Positions 15,914 to 24,395 of a DNA stretch of 64,000 nt are shown one piece after another. Source of the stretch: Alkalicella caledoniensis (GTDB taxonomy: Bacteria; Bacillota; Proteinivoracia; Proteinivoracales; Proteinivoracaceae); contig NZ_CP058559.1 of the NCBI RefSeq assembly GCF_014467015.1, forward strand, positions 992,001 through 1,056,000, in the 5' to 3' direction. Position 1 is the stretch's first letter; the number at the start of each line of letters is the position of its first letter. The translations under genes were made by a program, and so were the position numbers. The notes beneath the pieces were generated by a model. The model was not told the origin of the DNA. It saw nothing but the letters and a program-made list of their open reading frames with translations, and did no database searches.

Positions 15914-17361
15914 GAATACACTATAACTCCATCTTTTATTACGCTGTTTACTTTTCTTAAACTGGATATATCCGTAAGTGGATTATTATCTAATATCACA
16001 AAATCACCTATTTTTCCCTCTTCAATAGTTCCTAGTTCTTTTTCTATCCCTAATAGTTCTGCAGGGTTTTTTGTTGCAGTTTGGATTGCTTCAAATTCCG
16101 ACATTCCATGTTCTACAAAGAGCTCTAATTCTTTATAAAGTTGACCATGGGGGACATACCCTGCTCCAGAGGCTCCCGCATCAACTGCTGCCACGATTTT
16201 GACTCCTCTTTCCATGGCATTTTTGAAGTTGATAGGGAAGTAGGTCTCTTTAAATGGTTTGACTTCCTTATAGAATCTACTCCACAAAATGTCTTCTCCT
16301 GATTCAATACCCTTTCTCATTTTTTCTAATGATTTTTTCCCCAATGAGTGATAGGGTTCAGGTATTAATTCTTTCATCTCTTCTGTTTCATATTGTTCTG
16401 GATTTTCTATGAAATTTGACCAGTTATAAAACGTATAAGCTGTAGGGACCCAGTAGGTATTTTTCTTATTCATGAGATCAAAGGTTTCATCATCAATTAG
16501 ACCCAGTGGAGTATGTTCGATACTATCAACTCCCGCCGTCACACCTTCTTTAAAATCTTCTGGCCATGAAACAGTATGTGCTGCTACCTTGAGTCCTTGA
16601 TTATGTGCTTCTTCTACAATCTTTTTCAAAACTTCAGCCTTCATACTTGCTTGGTACTTATCGATTTTTATACCCTTTTTAAGCAAGTTATTTTTAAATT
16701 CCTCATCTTTTTCTATGAAAGCTATGTAAGCTCCAGTAGTTACGGTTTTGATAAAATCAACACCATCTTGTTTTAACTTTTTAACAACTGTACTTGCTTC
16801 TTCTTCAGTATCAACATCTATAGACAGACCATCTGCACCGAAGATTTTACTTAGTATAGAAGTTATTAATGGGTTAGGAGGAAAGAATCTCTTTAGGCTA
16901 AAGTATCCATAAGGTGGTGATAATGCAGGTCCTGATGCTAGTATTCTAGGACCCACTTCACTTCCTAGTCTCACTTTATCCCTAAATTGCAATAAGATAT
17001 TTCCTGCACCTCCAGGCATGTTTCTAACTGTTGTAACTCCGGATTTTAATGTTAGGTAAGCATTTCTTTTTAACTTTGTATTCATTTTTTCTGCGAAGGG
17101 TTTTGCGAAATCATCTACCCCAGATTGTGAAAGATGCAGGTGAGCATCTATTAAACCTGGTATTACGGTTTTTCCTGAAAGTTCTAGAACCTGAGCCTCT
17201 GAAGGTATTTGTACGTCGTCTTTACTGCCTATATTAGTGATAATACCATTCTCCACTAGAATTGTTACATCTTCTCTGAAACTATTAGTTAACCCATCAA
17301 TTAAGTTGACACCTTGTAACACTACAGTTTTTTTATTTCTTGTGCACGCACTTTTATCCAT
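15898..17361 (-). CDS. Amidohydrolase (imidazolonepropionase/prolidase-like)
   Basis: A 487-residue metal-dependent amidohydrolase. The signature VIPGLIDAHLHLSQSG (about residue 69) gives the HxH metal pair. KVAAHTVSWPED (about 245) and VDSIEHTPLGL (about 265) supply later His ligands. VAAVDAGASGAG (about 390) gives the catalytic Asp, and FEAIQTATKNPAELLGIEKELGTIEEGKIGDFVILDNNPL is the family's C-terminal barrel return. Relatives hydrolyse cyclic amides, peptides and mycotoxins; the substrate is unclear. ATG 17361 follows AAGGGAGGGG. A decayed duplicate of the 24060 gene begins right behind it. Confidence 0.85.
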   Translation of the reverse strand: MDKSACTRNKKTVVLQGVNLIDGLTNSFREDVTILVENGIITNIGSKDDVQIPSEAQVLELSGKTVIPGLIDAHLHLSQSGVDDFAKPFAEKMNTKLKRNAYLTLKSGVTTVRNMPGGAGNILLQFRDKVRLGSEVGPRILASGPALSPPYGYFSLKRFFPPNPLITSILSKIFGADGLSIDVDTEEEASTVVKKLKQDGVDFIKTVTTGAYIAFIEKDEEFKNNLLKKGIKIDKYQASMKAEVLKKIVEEAHNQGLKVAAHTVSWPEDFKEGVTAGVDSIEHTPLGLIDDETFDLMNKKNTYWVPTAYTFYNWSNFIENPEQYETEEMKELIPEPYHSLGKKSLEKMRKGIESGEDILWSRFYKEVKPFKETYFPINFKNAMERGVKIVAAVDAGASGAGYVPHGQLYKELELFVEHGMSEFEAIQTATKNPAELLGIEKELGTIEEGKIGDFVILDNNPLTDISSLRKVNSVIKDGVIVYSKNLP

Positions 17362-17371
17362 GTATATACCC

Positions 17372-17676
17372 CTCCCTTAGAGTATTACAGTTTAGCTGTT
17401 AGATTTGCCAACGTCTTCTATGTACAATGAAATCTCTCCACAATTAGGACATACAGCTACTTTAGGCTTTCCTACCCTTTTTTCAAATACACCGGTACCC
17501 TTAGCTATAAGCTACAACTTCCACCTTTAGATCAAAGTCTTCTATCATTTCGGTACCACAACCATGGCAAGTTCTCAGGGTTAACACCCTGTTTTTCTTT
17601 TCCTCAATATTTACATTAACACCTATTTCTACATATATGCTTAATTCCCTTTATTATTAAGAATTGTTCATATTTT
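17372..17676 (-). pseudogene. Decayed duplicate of the zinc-ribbon gene and its flanks
   Basis: This stretch matches 24047-24365 almost base for base, from CCTCCC(T)TAGAGTATTACAG to GAATTGTTCATATTT, so coding and flanking DNA were copied together. In this copy the start ATG has become CTG, the GGAGGTGAT ribosome site has become GGGTGTTA, and indels near 17410 and 17510 break the frame. It is clearly the dead copy of the pair. It lies between the amidohydrolase and the mph gene, next to a solo IS1182-like end. Confidence 0.85.
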
Positions 17677-17685
17677 TAGATATAG

Positions 17686-17717
17686 AGAGACATTGGAACG
17701 TCAGGCTGTGTGAGATA
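17686..17717 (+). mobile_element. Solo IS1182-like terminal repeat
   Basis: GAGAGACATTGGAACGTCAGG followed by CTGTGTGAGAT resembles the left end of the IS1182 element at 47403. The core ACGTCAGGCTGTGTG (17698-17712) differs from ACGTCAGACTGTGTG at one base. No transposase remains, so this is a remnant or a bare end. The rest up to 17850 shows nothing clear. Confidence 0.6.
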
Positions 17718-17850
17718 GGTGAAGGCATTTACGAATTAGAAATTACCTTTGATCCAAACAAATCTCATTTGGGATTTCCCAAGTAACCATATAATATTGT
17801 CTTTTTTTAATTTCAAACTTGCTACCCAATAATACTTATTCGGTATATCA

Positions 17851-17899
17851 ACAGCAAAAAACTTCCTCTAGTATATGTCTAGGGAAGTTTTTTTGCTGT
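17851..17899. terminator. Bidirectional terminator after mph-like gene
   Basis: CAGCAAAAAACTTCC pairs with GGAAGTTTTTTTGCTG, with an inner CTAG/CTAG pairing. Both arms carry A/T tracts, so it works from either side. Confidence 0.85.
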
Positions 17900-17932
17900 T
17901 CTCAAGTTGTTAAACACTTTTAAAGAAGTTCG

Positions 17933-18832
17933 CTAGTCTAGCTCCAATGATTGTTTTGCCATTTCTTCCATTTCTGGCATCCCTGATATAAGTGCGTATT
18001 CCGCTATATCCACTGGGAATGACGCATCTAACTCTATTATATGTTCTTTCATCTTTGGCCAAGAGTATCCGCCGGCTTTTTTGTATGCTGCTATGAGGGT
18101 ATCAAGGCCTTGTTCACCAAATATTCTGTAGTAGGCAACAAAATCTGCGGACATATCGGCTATTTTTGATTCAGTCCAGTCAATCAACCCTGTTACATTA
18201 GCATCATTATCAACTAGTATATGGCCTGCATGCACTTCCCCGTGGATAAATCCTGTTTTTTTGGGCCACATTTCATCGTTTTCTAACCATTTTTGCCATC
18301 TATTCCATAGGTTTTCCCCTACACCAAACTTCTCTTTAACTGCATGCATTCTATCTTTCATGGTTTGCCTTATTTGGTCAGGATTCTCTATAGAAATTCC
18401 TGCTTCTTCTGCTTTTTCAACTGGAATGCTGTGGATAGATACCAAGGCCTTCCCAAGGGTCTCATGGAAGTTTTGGGGAATATTCTTTTCATCAATAAAC
18501 CACACATAAGCTTGTGCTTCTTTGTCTATTGTACCTGCTGGAACACCCTTGAGCTTTTTATAGGCTATTAACTCATCAGTATAGATTAGCCAATTTGGTG
18601 CTTCAAAAGAAACATATTGGTTTACTACATCTAAAGCTTTCTTTTCAACAGTTGTTCGTGCCATTACATCTTCTCTCCTAGGTATACGCAATACCCAATC
18701 TACACCTTCGTTATCTGTGGCAAATACAGCCAAGAAATCAAGGCCTGATTCATCAAATACCAAGGTGTCTTCATTTATTATTAGTTGGTGCTTTTCTGCA
18801 ATTTCCATAACTTCCTTTTTTGTTTTAGTCAT
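17933..18832 (-). CDS. Macrolide 2'-phosphotransferase-like kinase (Mph family)
   Basis: About 299 residues with the APH fold and an Mph(B)-like pattern. The N-lobe has [24 protein letters not shown], with the nucleotide-binding segment typical of macrolide kinases. The catalytic loop is [16 protein letters not shown] (HxExHxxHI in place of HGDLHxGN), and the metal site is [19 protein letters not shown]. Such enzymes inactivate erythromycin-type drugs using GTP. ATG 18832 suits the AAAAGGA site better than GTG 18841. Together with the Msr-like and Mef-like genes it makes a third macrolide-type determinant in the window. Acquired or native status is unclear. Confidence 0.85.
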   Translation of the reverse strand: MTKTKKEVMEIAEKHQLIINEDTLVFDESGLDFLAVFATDNEGVDWVLRIPRREDVMARTTVEKKALDVVNQYVSFEAPNWLIYTDELIAYKKLKGVPAGTIDKEAQAYVWFIDEKNIPQNFHETLGKALVSIHSIPVEKAEEAGISIENPDQIRQTMKDRMHAVKEKFGVGENLWNRWQKWLENDEMWPKKTGFIHGEVHAGHILVDNDANVTGLIDWTESKIADMSADFVAYYRIFGEQGLDTLIAAYKKAGGYSWPKMKEHIIELDASFPVDIAEYALISGMPEMEEMAKQSLELD

Positions 18833-18984
18833 TATTGACACATCCTTTTTATTATTTTATATTTCAGGAGTAAACGAGGAAGAGATCAATATTCTATTTT
18901 TGGGTACACAAAAAGAGGGTAGATTTACTCTCCCTCTTAGATTCCCCTGATTATATGCACTTAAATAAGGTTCTTAAAAATAGG

Positions 18985-19064
18985 TAGACTAATCCCGTTT
19001 ACTCTACATAGTAGAGCTTCAGCAATATTCAATTACTTATGCTAAAATGTGTAAACGTAGTCTA
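18985..19064 (-). promoter_or_regulatory. Nested hairpin upstream of the mph-like gene (possible leader)
   Basis: TAGACTA (18985-18991) and CGTTTAC (18996-19002) pair with GTAAACG (19051-19057) and TAGTCTA (19058-19064), enclosing a second hairpin CTCTAC-ATA-GTAGAG (19002-19016). On the minus strand CTATTTTTAAG follows, as in a weak terminator. It lies about 150 nt before the mph-like start, where leader attenuators are found, but no leader ORF is evident. A decayed terminator is an alternative. Confidence 0.4.
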
Positions 19065-19210
19065 ATATATACAATACCCATTTAAAAGTACCTCCATTTC
19101 TTTAATTTACCTTAATGATAACACATGCCACCTAGGCTAGCAAGACCTTGAATACCAATCATTTACCTCTTTGGGTTACGAAGGTAAGGATGTTTCTGGT
19201 GTAGTGCTTA

Positions 19211-19257
19211 TTGTGGGTCACCAAGGCTAAAGCCTTGGCTACATTTGTAGGGGTGTG
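19211..19257 (+). repeat. Modular hairpin repeat, copy G
   Basis: TTGTGGGTC, core CCAAGGCT-AA-AGCCTTGG, CTACA, and a GGGGTGTGGG tail. It is a single module, about 70 bp beyond the stop of the minus-strand MocR gene. Confidence 0.75.
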
Positions 19258-19325
19258 GGTATGGAAAGGATACGTGGGACTTTCGTTTGCCTCCTATTGG
19301 ATCAAACTGAGTCCTTAAAGTGGGC

Positions 19326-20663
19326 CTAGATTAGAGCTGATAGTATTGTTGATATAGCGTTTATTTGTTTTTCTGTTACTCCTGAGATACATAGTCGAAT
19401 ATAGTTTTGTCCATTTTTGTCTTTTTCTGACCCTTGGTGATAGAATTCTTGGGTATTTTTTACAAGGATTTTTTGCTGTTGAAGTCGTTTTTCAAAGAAA
19501 TGGGGATCTACGTGACTGGGTAGTTGCACCCATATAAATATCCCTTGCCCAGGAACATTCCAGTTTAAACCTTCTGGGCTCAATACTTTAAAAATTTCCC
19601 TTGCCCTCTTAAGCTTCCTCTCATATGACTTCTTCACTTTATTTATATGTTTTTGGTACATACCTGACCTTATGAACAAATCTAAAGCTGCTTGAGATAA
19701 ACTAGATGTGTTTAGGTCAGTTATGTATTTAAAGTTTTTTATTTCTTCACTAATAGATTGGGGGAATACAGCAGCCCCAATCCTAATTCCAGGCATAAAG
19801 GCCTTTGAAAAACTTTTGATATAAACGGTTTGTTTACTTGTATCATAATAGTGTATTGGCATTGAGCCTTTTCTGGATCCTAAGTCTGCCAGGTAATCGT
19901 CTTCTATTACTAGTACGTTGAACTTTTCAGCAAGCTGCGCTATTTTTTGTTTGTCTTTTTCTATCAGGGCATAACCGGTAGGATTGTGATGTCTGGGCAT
20001 TATGTAAAAGGCTCTTATTTCACCAGCTTTAAAAATTTGTTCTAATTCTTTATAATCTAAACCTTCTTCAGTCCTGTGTATACTTGTAACTTCGATTCCT
20101 AAGTGACTGGCCAGTTTTAAAACAAGATCATAAGTAGGTTTTTCCACTAGCAATTTCCCTTTATTTTTACCAAATACATATTGCAGACTCAAATTTATGG
20201 CCTGCTGGGCTCCGTTAGTAATTAATATATTAGAGGGTCTTGTATAAACTCCGTCCTTTTCCAGCTCACCCTTTAGTGTGTCCTTAAGGGGTAGAAGCCC
20301 TCCTTCCGACTCATAATTGAATAAACTGTACTTGTACATTTCCACAGCTTTGTTCATCACATGGGTAAATTCCCTATAAGGAATAAGTCTTTGTTCCAGT
20401 GCCACATTACGAAAATCTATTATTTCTGGAAATACTGCTTTTTTTTGTTGGGAATCAATTAAGTAAAAACCACCACGGGGAACGCTGTAAACTTTGTGTT
20501 CTTGCTCTAGTTCTTTATATGCTTTGTTAACAGTTATTTTATTAATATATAGAGTCGAAGATACCTCTCTGCAGCTAGGCAAGCGCTGACCTTCTTTTAT
20601 TCTTCCATGTTTAATCTCATTGTTTATGTAATCCTTTACCATCACTACCTTAGTTTTTTCCAT
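19326..20663 (-). CDS. MocR/PdxR-type regulator (GntR HTH fused to aminotransferase domain)
   Basis: A 445-residue fusion. Residues 1-70 form a GntR winged helix (KDYINNEIKHGRIKEGQRLP, SCREVSSTLYINKITVNKAY, VYSVPRGGFYL). Residues 105-445 form a fold-type I PLP aminotransferase domain with NGAQQAINLSL, YIMPRHHNPTG, LVIEDDYLADLG and the PLP lysine in YIKSFSKAFMPGIRIG. MocR proteins sense PLP or amine ligands and usually control a divergent neighbour; here that is the acetyltransferase gene at 20839, 175 bp away. ATG 20663 has AAAGGGATG upstream. Confidence 0.9.
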   Translation of the reverse strand: MEKTKVVMVKDYINNEIKHGRIKEGQRLPSCREVSSTLYINKITVNKAYKELEQEHKVYSVPRGGFYLIDSQQKKAVFPEIIDFRNVALEQRLIPYREFTHVMNKAVEMYKYSLFNYESEGGLLPLKDTLKGELEKDGVYTRPSNILITNGAQQAINLSLQYVFGKNKGKLLVEKPTYDLVLKLASHLGIEVTSIHRTEEGLDYKELEQIFKAGEIRAFYIMPRHHNPTGYALIEKDKQKIAQLAEKFNVLVIEDDYLADLGSRKGSMPIHYYDTSKQTVYIKSFSKAFMPGIRIGAAVFPQSISEEIKNFKYITDLNTSSLSQAALDLFIRSGMYQKHINKVKKSYERKLKRAREIFKVLSPEGLNWNVPGQGIFIWVQLPSHVDPHFFEKRLQQQKILVKNTQEFYHQGSEKDKNGQNYIRLCISGVTEKQINAISTILSALI

Positions 20664-20838
20664 TAACTCACATCCCTTTGTAGTAGTACAGATTTAAAAC
20701 TCGGCAATTGAACTATTATACTTTAAATTATATACTGTTGCTACAGTAAATCAATACTTAGTGGAATGTTATTTCTAGATAAACTGTAAATGTTTAGAAC
20801 TACTTCTACTAAACACATTTTTTAGGAGGGGATCGCAA

Positions 20839-21666
20839 ATGATTAAACTAAGTAAAAAAGATTATTTTAAGGTATTACCATTAGTAAATGAAGTAACCTT
20901 TAATAACTTGTTCGCTAAGGTTGTTGTAGAGGATAAAGTCGAAGGAGAAATCTATGTGGACAGTAATGCAAAACCCACTGTATGTTTGGTTATTCATAAG
21001 TATGGAATGTCTTTTTTGTGTGGTAATTATTTGAATGAATCTTTTAATGACAGTTTAATAAAATTCCTAAATAATAGTTCACTTAATACTAAAGGAAAAT
21101 GGATGCTCTTTCATCCTAATGATTGGGAGTCCATAATTGCTTCATTGTTAAACATAAACTCAATAAAACTATATAATGCAACTGATATAGAACCTAGAAT
21201 TAAAGAAAATTACTTTCTACAAACCCAGAGGGTTAATTTCAAGTTCCGTCCTGAGTTATTTCAGGAGAATATTAAAACCCCAGATGGCCTAACTATAAAA
21301 AGAATAGATGAGGATATGTATGATAAGATTTGTGGATCTGTAATTCCTCAATACTTTTGGAATAGTAGACTAGACTTTCTTCAAAAGGGGATAGGTTTTT
21401 CTTTAGTTCAAGATGACAAAGTTATAAGTACTTCCTTTGCTTCATTGATAGCTGATAATACATTAGAGCTTGGAGTTGAGACTTCAAAAGAGTTTAGAAA
21501 TAAAGGACTGTCGATTTTTGCAGCAACTGAGCTAATAAATTACTGTCTCTCTAATTCTTTAAAACCTCTTTGGTCATGTAGAAGTGACAACCTTGGTTCT
21601 TTTAAACTTGCACAAAAATTAGGGTTTCGTCCTGAGTCATACCATATTTATTATTGCTTAAAATAG
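20839..21666 (+). CDS. GNAT-like acetyltransferase, divergent from mocR
   Basis: A 275-residue protein. The C-terminal half is a GNAT domain: DDKVISTSFASLIADNTLELGVETSKEFRNKGLSIFAATELINYC holds the central strands and CoA loop, and SCRSDNLGSFKLAQKLGFRPESYHIYY the end of the fold. The N-terminal half (about 130 residues) is a poorly conserved alpha/beta region, as in two-part Bacillota GNAT proteins. AGGAGGGG lies 7 nt before ATG 20839. The divergent MocR gene is its likely regulator. Confidence 0.85.
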   Translation: MIKLSKKDYFKVLPLVNEVTFNNLFAKVVVEDKVEGEIYVDSNAKPTVCLVIHKYGMSFLCGNYLNESFNDSLIKFLNNSSLNTKGKWMLFHPNDWESIIASLLNINSIKLYNATDIEPRIKENYFLQTQRVNFKFRPELFQENIKTPDGLTIKRIDEDMYDKICGSVIPQYFWNSRLDFLQKGIGFSLVQDDKVISTSFASLIADNTLELGVETSKEFRNKGLSIFAATELINYCLSNSLKPLWSCRSDNLGSFKLAQKLGFRPESYHIYYCLK

Positions 21667-21770
21667 GATACTGTAGATATAGCTTTCAAAGGATTTTGGT
21701 TCACTCTTGGGGATTATTTTCGCTCTACTTGGCCTAAACTTATAAATACACACAGATCAGCTATACAGGA

Positions 21771-21820
21771 ACACCCTTATATTGTAGACATCAAAAAAGG
21801 TCTACAATATAAGGGTGTTT
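21771..21820. terminator. Bidirectional terminator between convergent genes
   Basis: A perfect 19-bp stem (21771-21789 with 21800-21818), containing CCTTATATTGTAGAC and its complement, around a 10-nt A-rich loop and followed on plus by TTTTAATT. It serves the plus-strand GNAT and the minus-strand gene at 21845. Confidence 0.85.
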
Positions 21821-21844
21821 TAATTGTCAGCCTGTCTACTTTAC

Positions 21845-22351
21845 CTATGGTTTTTTAATAAAAAAAAGATTTAGATCATCATCTACCCTTACATTACTCC
21901 CAGGCTCCACAGGTTTAAGATTGTATGTAAGTCCTTGACCATCGGGGATATATCCTCTTTTTGCATAGAGCCTTTGTGCACTGGAATAGCTTGGGTATAA
22001 CCCAACCCCAATACCTACTATTTTGTATTTATCAAAGGCTATTTTTTCTATTTCCTCCATCAGTAAATTCCCTATACCATTTTTTCGGTAAGGGGGTATT
22101 ACATTAAAGTCGTTTATTTCTGGTATATCTCTTTGTTCAAAGTACGGGTAAAGGGATTTATCTAGTAGGTGTAGGCTTCCTACGAACTTTCCCTCTAGGA
22201 ATGCTAGTAAAGTTATCCTTTCCCCTGTAGAATTTTCTTTCCAGCACCTTGTGATATATTGCAGAGACTTCCCGATTTTGTGTTCAGAAAAGACTTGGTG
22301 TATTGTTTCAATATCCCTTTCTTCCATTTGCCTTATTTCTATTTCTGCCAA
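21845..22351 (-). CDS. GNAT-family N-acetyltransferase
   Basis: A 168-residue GNAT protein. Strands 2-3 are STGERITLLAFLEGKFVGSLHL, then EINDFNVIPPYRKNGIGNLLMEEIEKIA holds the acetyl-CoA loop YRKNGIG (about residue 91). SSAQRLYAKRGYIPDGQGLTYN is motif B with the AxxLYxxxGY pattern. The start is TTG 22351 with AAAGGAG 8 nt ahead. It sits downstream of the 23931-22453 pair, separated by about 100 bp that contain a short repeat shared with 24018-24049. Confidence 0.9.
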   Translation of the reverse strand: MAEIEIRQMEERDIETIHQVFSEHKIGKSLQYITRCWKENSTGERITLLAFLEGKFVGSLHLLDKSLYPYFEQRDIPEINDFNVIPPYRKNGIGNLLMEEIEKIAFDKYKIVGIGVGLYPSYSSAQRLYAKRGYIPDGQGLTYNLKPVEPGSNVRVDDDLNLFFIKKP

Positions 22352-22377
22352 ATGTATCGCTCCTTTAATTTTTACTG

Positions 22378-22411
22378 CATAGTACCCAATCCTTGCTGGG
22401 AGAATCCCTAT
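22378..22411 (-). repeat. Short direct repeat, copy 1 (partner at 24018-24049)
   Basis: CATAGTACCCAATCCTTGCTG then GGAGAATCCCT. The copy at 24018-24049 is CATAGTACCAAATCCTTGCTG then GGAGAACCCT. Each lies upstream of a minus-strand GNAT gene (starts 22351 and 23931), so a shared leader piece or a duplication scar are both possible. Confidence 0.55.
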
Positions 22412-22452
22412 TTAAAGGCCATGACTGTTACCGACTTAGTGATAGCAATCTT

Positions 22453-23451
22453 TCATATCTCCATAACCTTCACTAAAATCTGTAGTCTTTTTTCTACTAT
22501 TTTTACATTAGTACGTATCTCTTCCTCACTACATTTATCAAAGCCTGCCATAAACAGTTGCCTCAGATGTTGTCTTATATGTTCTAGTTTTATGATGGTA
22601 GCGACTTCTTCAACTGGTGTATTCTTGTCATTATAAAGTTGTATGAATTCTTTAAGAATCCCTTTGTCTTGACTAAAAAACAACGTTCTAGCTATCTCCA
22701 CAGGCCAAAAATGACTTTTGGCCTCATCCCAATCTATTAGGGTTGTCCCTTTATTTGTATACATGATGTTTCCTTCATGCATATCACCATGAACCAAATG
22801 GGGTGTATACTCACCTAGATTTTTTGATAACTTGTACACATGCTCAAAAATTCTTGGTATAAAGTCTGGAGTGGTTAGCTTATTTGTATGGAAATCCCAG
22901 ATAGATTGTTTGCCTATAAGTGTACTACCAAATGACTTGTCTATAACTAGGTCTATATTCTCATAGTACTCTCTTATACTTCTAAATCTAGGACCTTCTT
23001 CTAAGGAACCATAGTAAGGCATTTCTATCTTGTGGACTTTTTTAAGGTTATCTACAAAATCGGCTATCCATTGATTTCTAGTTAAACTAGCACCATCACT
23101 TCCCGGAAACCATTTTTGGATTATATAACCATAAGGGAAGATTTTATCTGAACTATCACAGTTAGTTAGGGTAATACATTTTACATCAGATTGTTTGATA
23201 AGACTTTGAACTAAAAGTAGTTTTTCTATGGCTGGATAACCTTTTCTAGTTAGTATCTTTAGTTGCAAGGAAGGCTTGCCTTTAACATAGAGAACGTAAT
23301 TAGTATTCATTCCTTTGTTAATTGGTTCCACCTTGTCAATTTCTATATGGTACTTTGTTAAAAGGATAGATTTCAATTGATCAAATTTACCAATTAACTC
23401 ATAATCTTTAGGTCTATATGCTGGATGTGTGGGAAATAAGATTTCACTCAT
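22453..23451 (-). CDS. APH-fold phosphotransferase
   Basis: A 332-residue aminoglycoside-phosphotransferase-fold kinase. The N-lobe strand is YVLYVKGKPSLQLKILTRKG, with the ATP lysine. The catalytic loop is PHLVHGDMHEGNIMYTN (HGDxHxxN, about residue 221), and the metal site is TTLIDWDEAKSHFWPVEIARTL. Proteins of this family phosphorylate drugs, homoserine, choline or sugars; nothing fixes the substrate. It starts 3 nt after the stop of the GNAT gene at 23455, whose last codons (AGGAGT) form its ribosome site, so the two are translationally coupled. Confidence 0.85.
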   Translation of the reverse strand: MSEILFPTHPAYRPKDYELIGKFDQLKSILLTKYHIEIDKVEPINKGMNTNYVLYVKGKPSLQLKILTRKGYPAIEKLLLVQSLIKQSDVKCITLTNCDSSDKIFPYGYIIQKWFPGSDGASLTRNQWIADFVDNLKKVHKIEMPYYGSLEEGPRFRSIREYYENIDLVIDKSFGSTLIGKQSIWDFHTNKLTTPDFIPRIFEHVYKLSKNLGEYTPHLVHGDMHEGNIMYTNKGTTLIDWDEAKSHFWPVEIARTLFFSQDKGILKEFIQLYNDKNTPVEEVATIIKLEHIRQHLRQLFMAGFDKCSEEEIRTNVKIVEKRLQILVKVMEI

Positions 23452-23454
23452 CTT

Positions 23455-23931
23455 CTAACTCCTAAGCCTCATCCTACTAAATATGCACTCCTTTTCACTC
23501 ATACCGGCCCCTGTATATACCTTTCGTGCAGCTGGATTGTCAATATCTACAGTGAGACGTAACTCCCATATGTCTAGGTCCATCCCTACTTCTTTTATTC
23601 TTTCAATTAAAGCTTTTGCCACACCTAATCCTCTAAATGAGTCTTGTGTCCAGACTTCATCTACAAAAATTGTTCCTTTCCTTTTGTCGGGTTTAGGTAT
23701 CAATGATGCTTGTAAGTATCCCACCATTTCACCATCAATTTTAGCTGCAAACACCCAGAAGTACTCCTTTTCAAGACAGTTTCCATATGTTATATCTTCA
23801 TTTGTGTAAGGTGCTAGTTCGCCTTCTTGTCTCAGTTGGGAAGCCCTCTTCCCGTGGATCCTCCATTTAATCATATCCAAGTATTCTTGGTAGTTTTTCA
23901 TTGTTACTCTTTCTATCTTAATACGGCTCAT
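23455..23931 (-). CDS. GNAT-family N-acetyltransferase, coupled to APH-fold gene
   Basis: A 158-residue GNAT protein with VFAAKIDGEMVGYLQASLIP, then TIFVDEVWTQDSFRGLGVAKALIERIKEVG bearing the CoA loop FRGLGVA (about residue 103), and LTVDIDNPAARKVYTGAGMSEKECIFSRM as motif B. GGGAGG precedes ATG 23931. An acetyltransferase and a kinase made from one transcript is a layout seen in drug-modifying enzymes, but this remains inference. Confidence 0.9.
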   Translation of the reverse strand: MSRIKIERVTMKNYQEYLDMIKWRIHGKRASQLRQEGELAPYTNEDITYGNCLEKEYFWVFAAKIDGEMVGYLQASLIPKPDKRKGTIFVDEVWTQDSFRGLGVAKALIERIKEVGMDLDIWELRLTVDIDNPAARKVYTGAGMSEKECIFSRMRLRS

Positions 23932-24017
23932 ATTTTCCTCCCTGTTAACACTACAATTTACCTATTTTAGATGATTCCAACTAGGCAGAACCCTTAAAGG
24001 TCTACGATAATACAACA

Positions 24018-24049
24018 CCATAGTACCAAATCCTTGCTGGGAGAACCCT
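24018..24049 (-). repeat. Short direct repeat, copy 2 (partner at 22378-22411)
   Basis: The match to copy 1 is 29 of about 32 positions, including the run AATCCTTGCTGGGAGAA. It ends where the 24047-24365 segment, duplicated at 17372-17676, begins. Confidence 0.55.
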
Positions 24050-24059
24050 CCCTAGAGTA

Positions 24060-24266
24060 TTACAGTTGAGCTGTTTGTAATTTGTCAACGTCTTCTATGT
24101 ACAATGAAATTTCTCCGCAATTAGGACATACAGCTACTTTAGGCTTTCCTATTCTTTTTGCAAATACGCCGGTACCCTTAGCTATTTTAATCCCATAAGC
24201 TCCACCTTCTACCTTTACATCAAAGTCTTCTATCATTTCCGTATCACAACGATGGCAAGTTCTCAT
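24060..24266 (-). CDS. Small zinc-ribbon protein (YgiT-type-like)
   Basis: A 68-residue protein with two CxxC pairs, MRTCHRCDTEM at the start and VAVCPNCGEISLYIE near the end, which together would hold one zinc. The middle, DFDVKVEGGAYGIKIAKGTG, is a beta-rich insert typical of small Bacillota zinc-ribbon proteins. Start at ATG 24266 is fixed by AGGAGGTGAT 4-5 nt ahead; a GTG three codons upstream lies inside that site. A decayed duplicate is at 17372-17676. The role is unknown; nucleic-acid binding is plausible. Confidence 0.8.
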   Translation of the reverse strand: MRTCHRCDTEMIEDFDVKVEGGAYGIKIAKGTGVFAKRIGKPKVAVCPNCGEISLYIEDVDKLQTAQL

Positions 24267-24395
24267 GGTTATCACCTCCTGTTTTTCTTTTCATCAATAT
24301 TTACATTAACAGCTAATTCTACATATATACTTAATTTCCTTTATTATTAAGAATTGTTCATATTTACAGCCATATTATTTAGTCTCTGCCCATCT

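Noticed and set aside
17049-17237. Plus-strand ORFs inside the amidohydrolase and other long genes
   Set aside because: They are antisense shadows with no ribosome site and no recognisable protein features.
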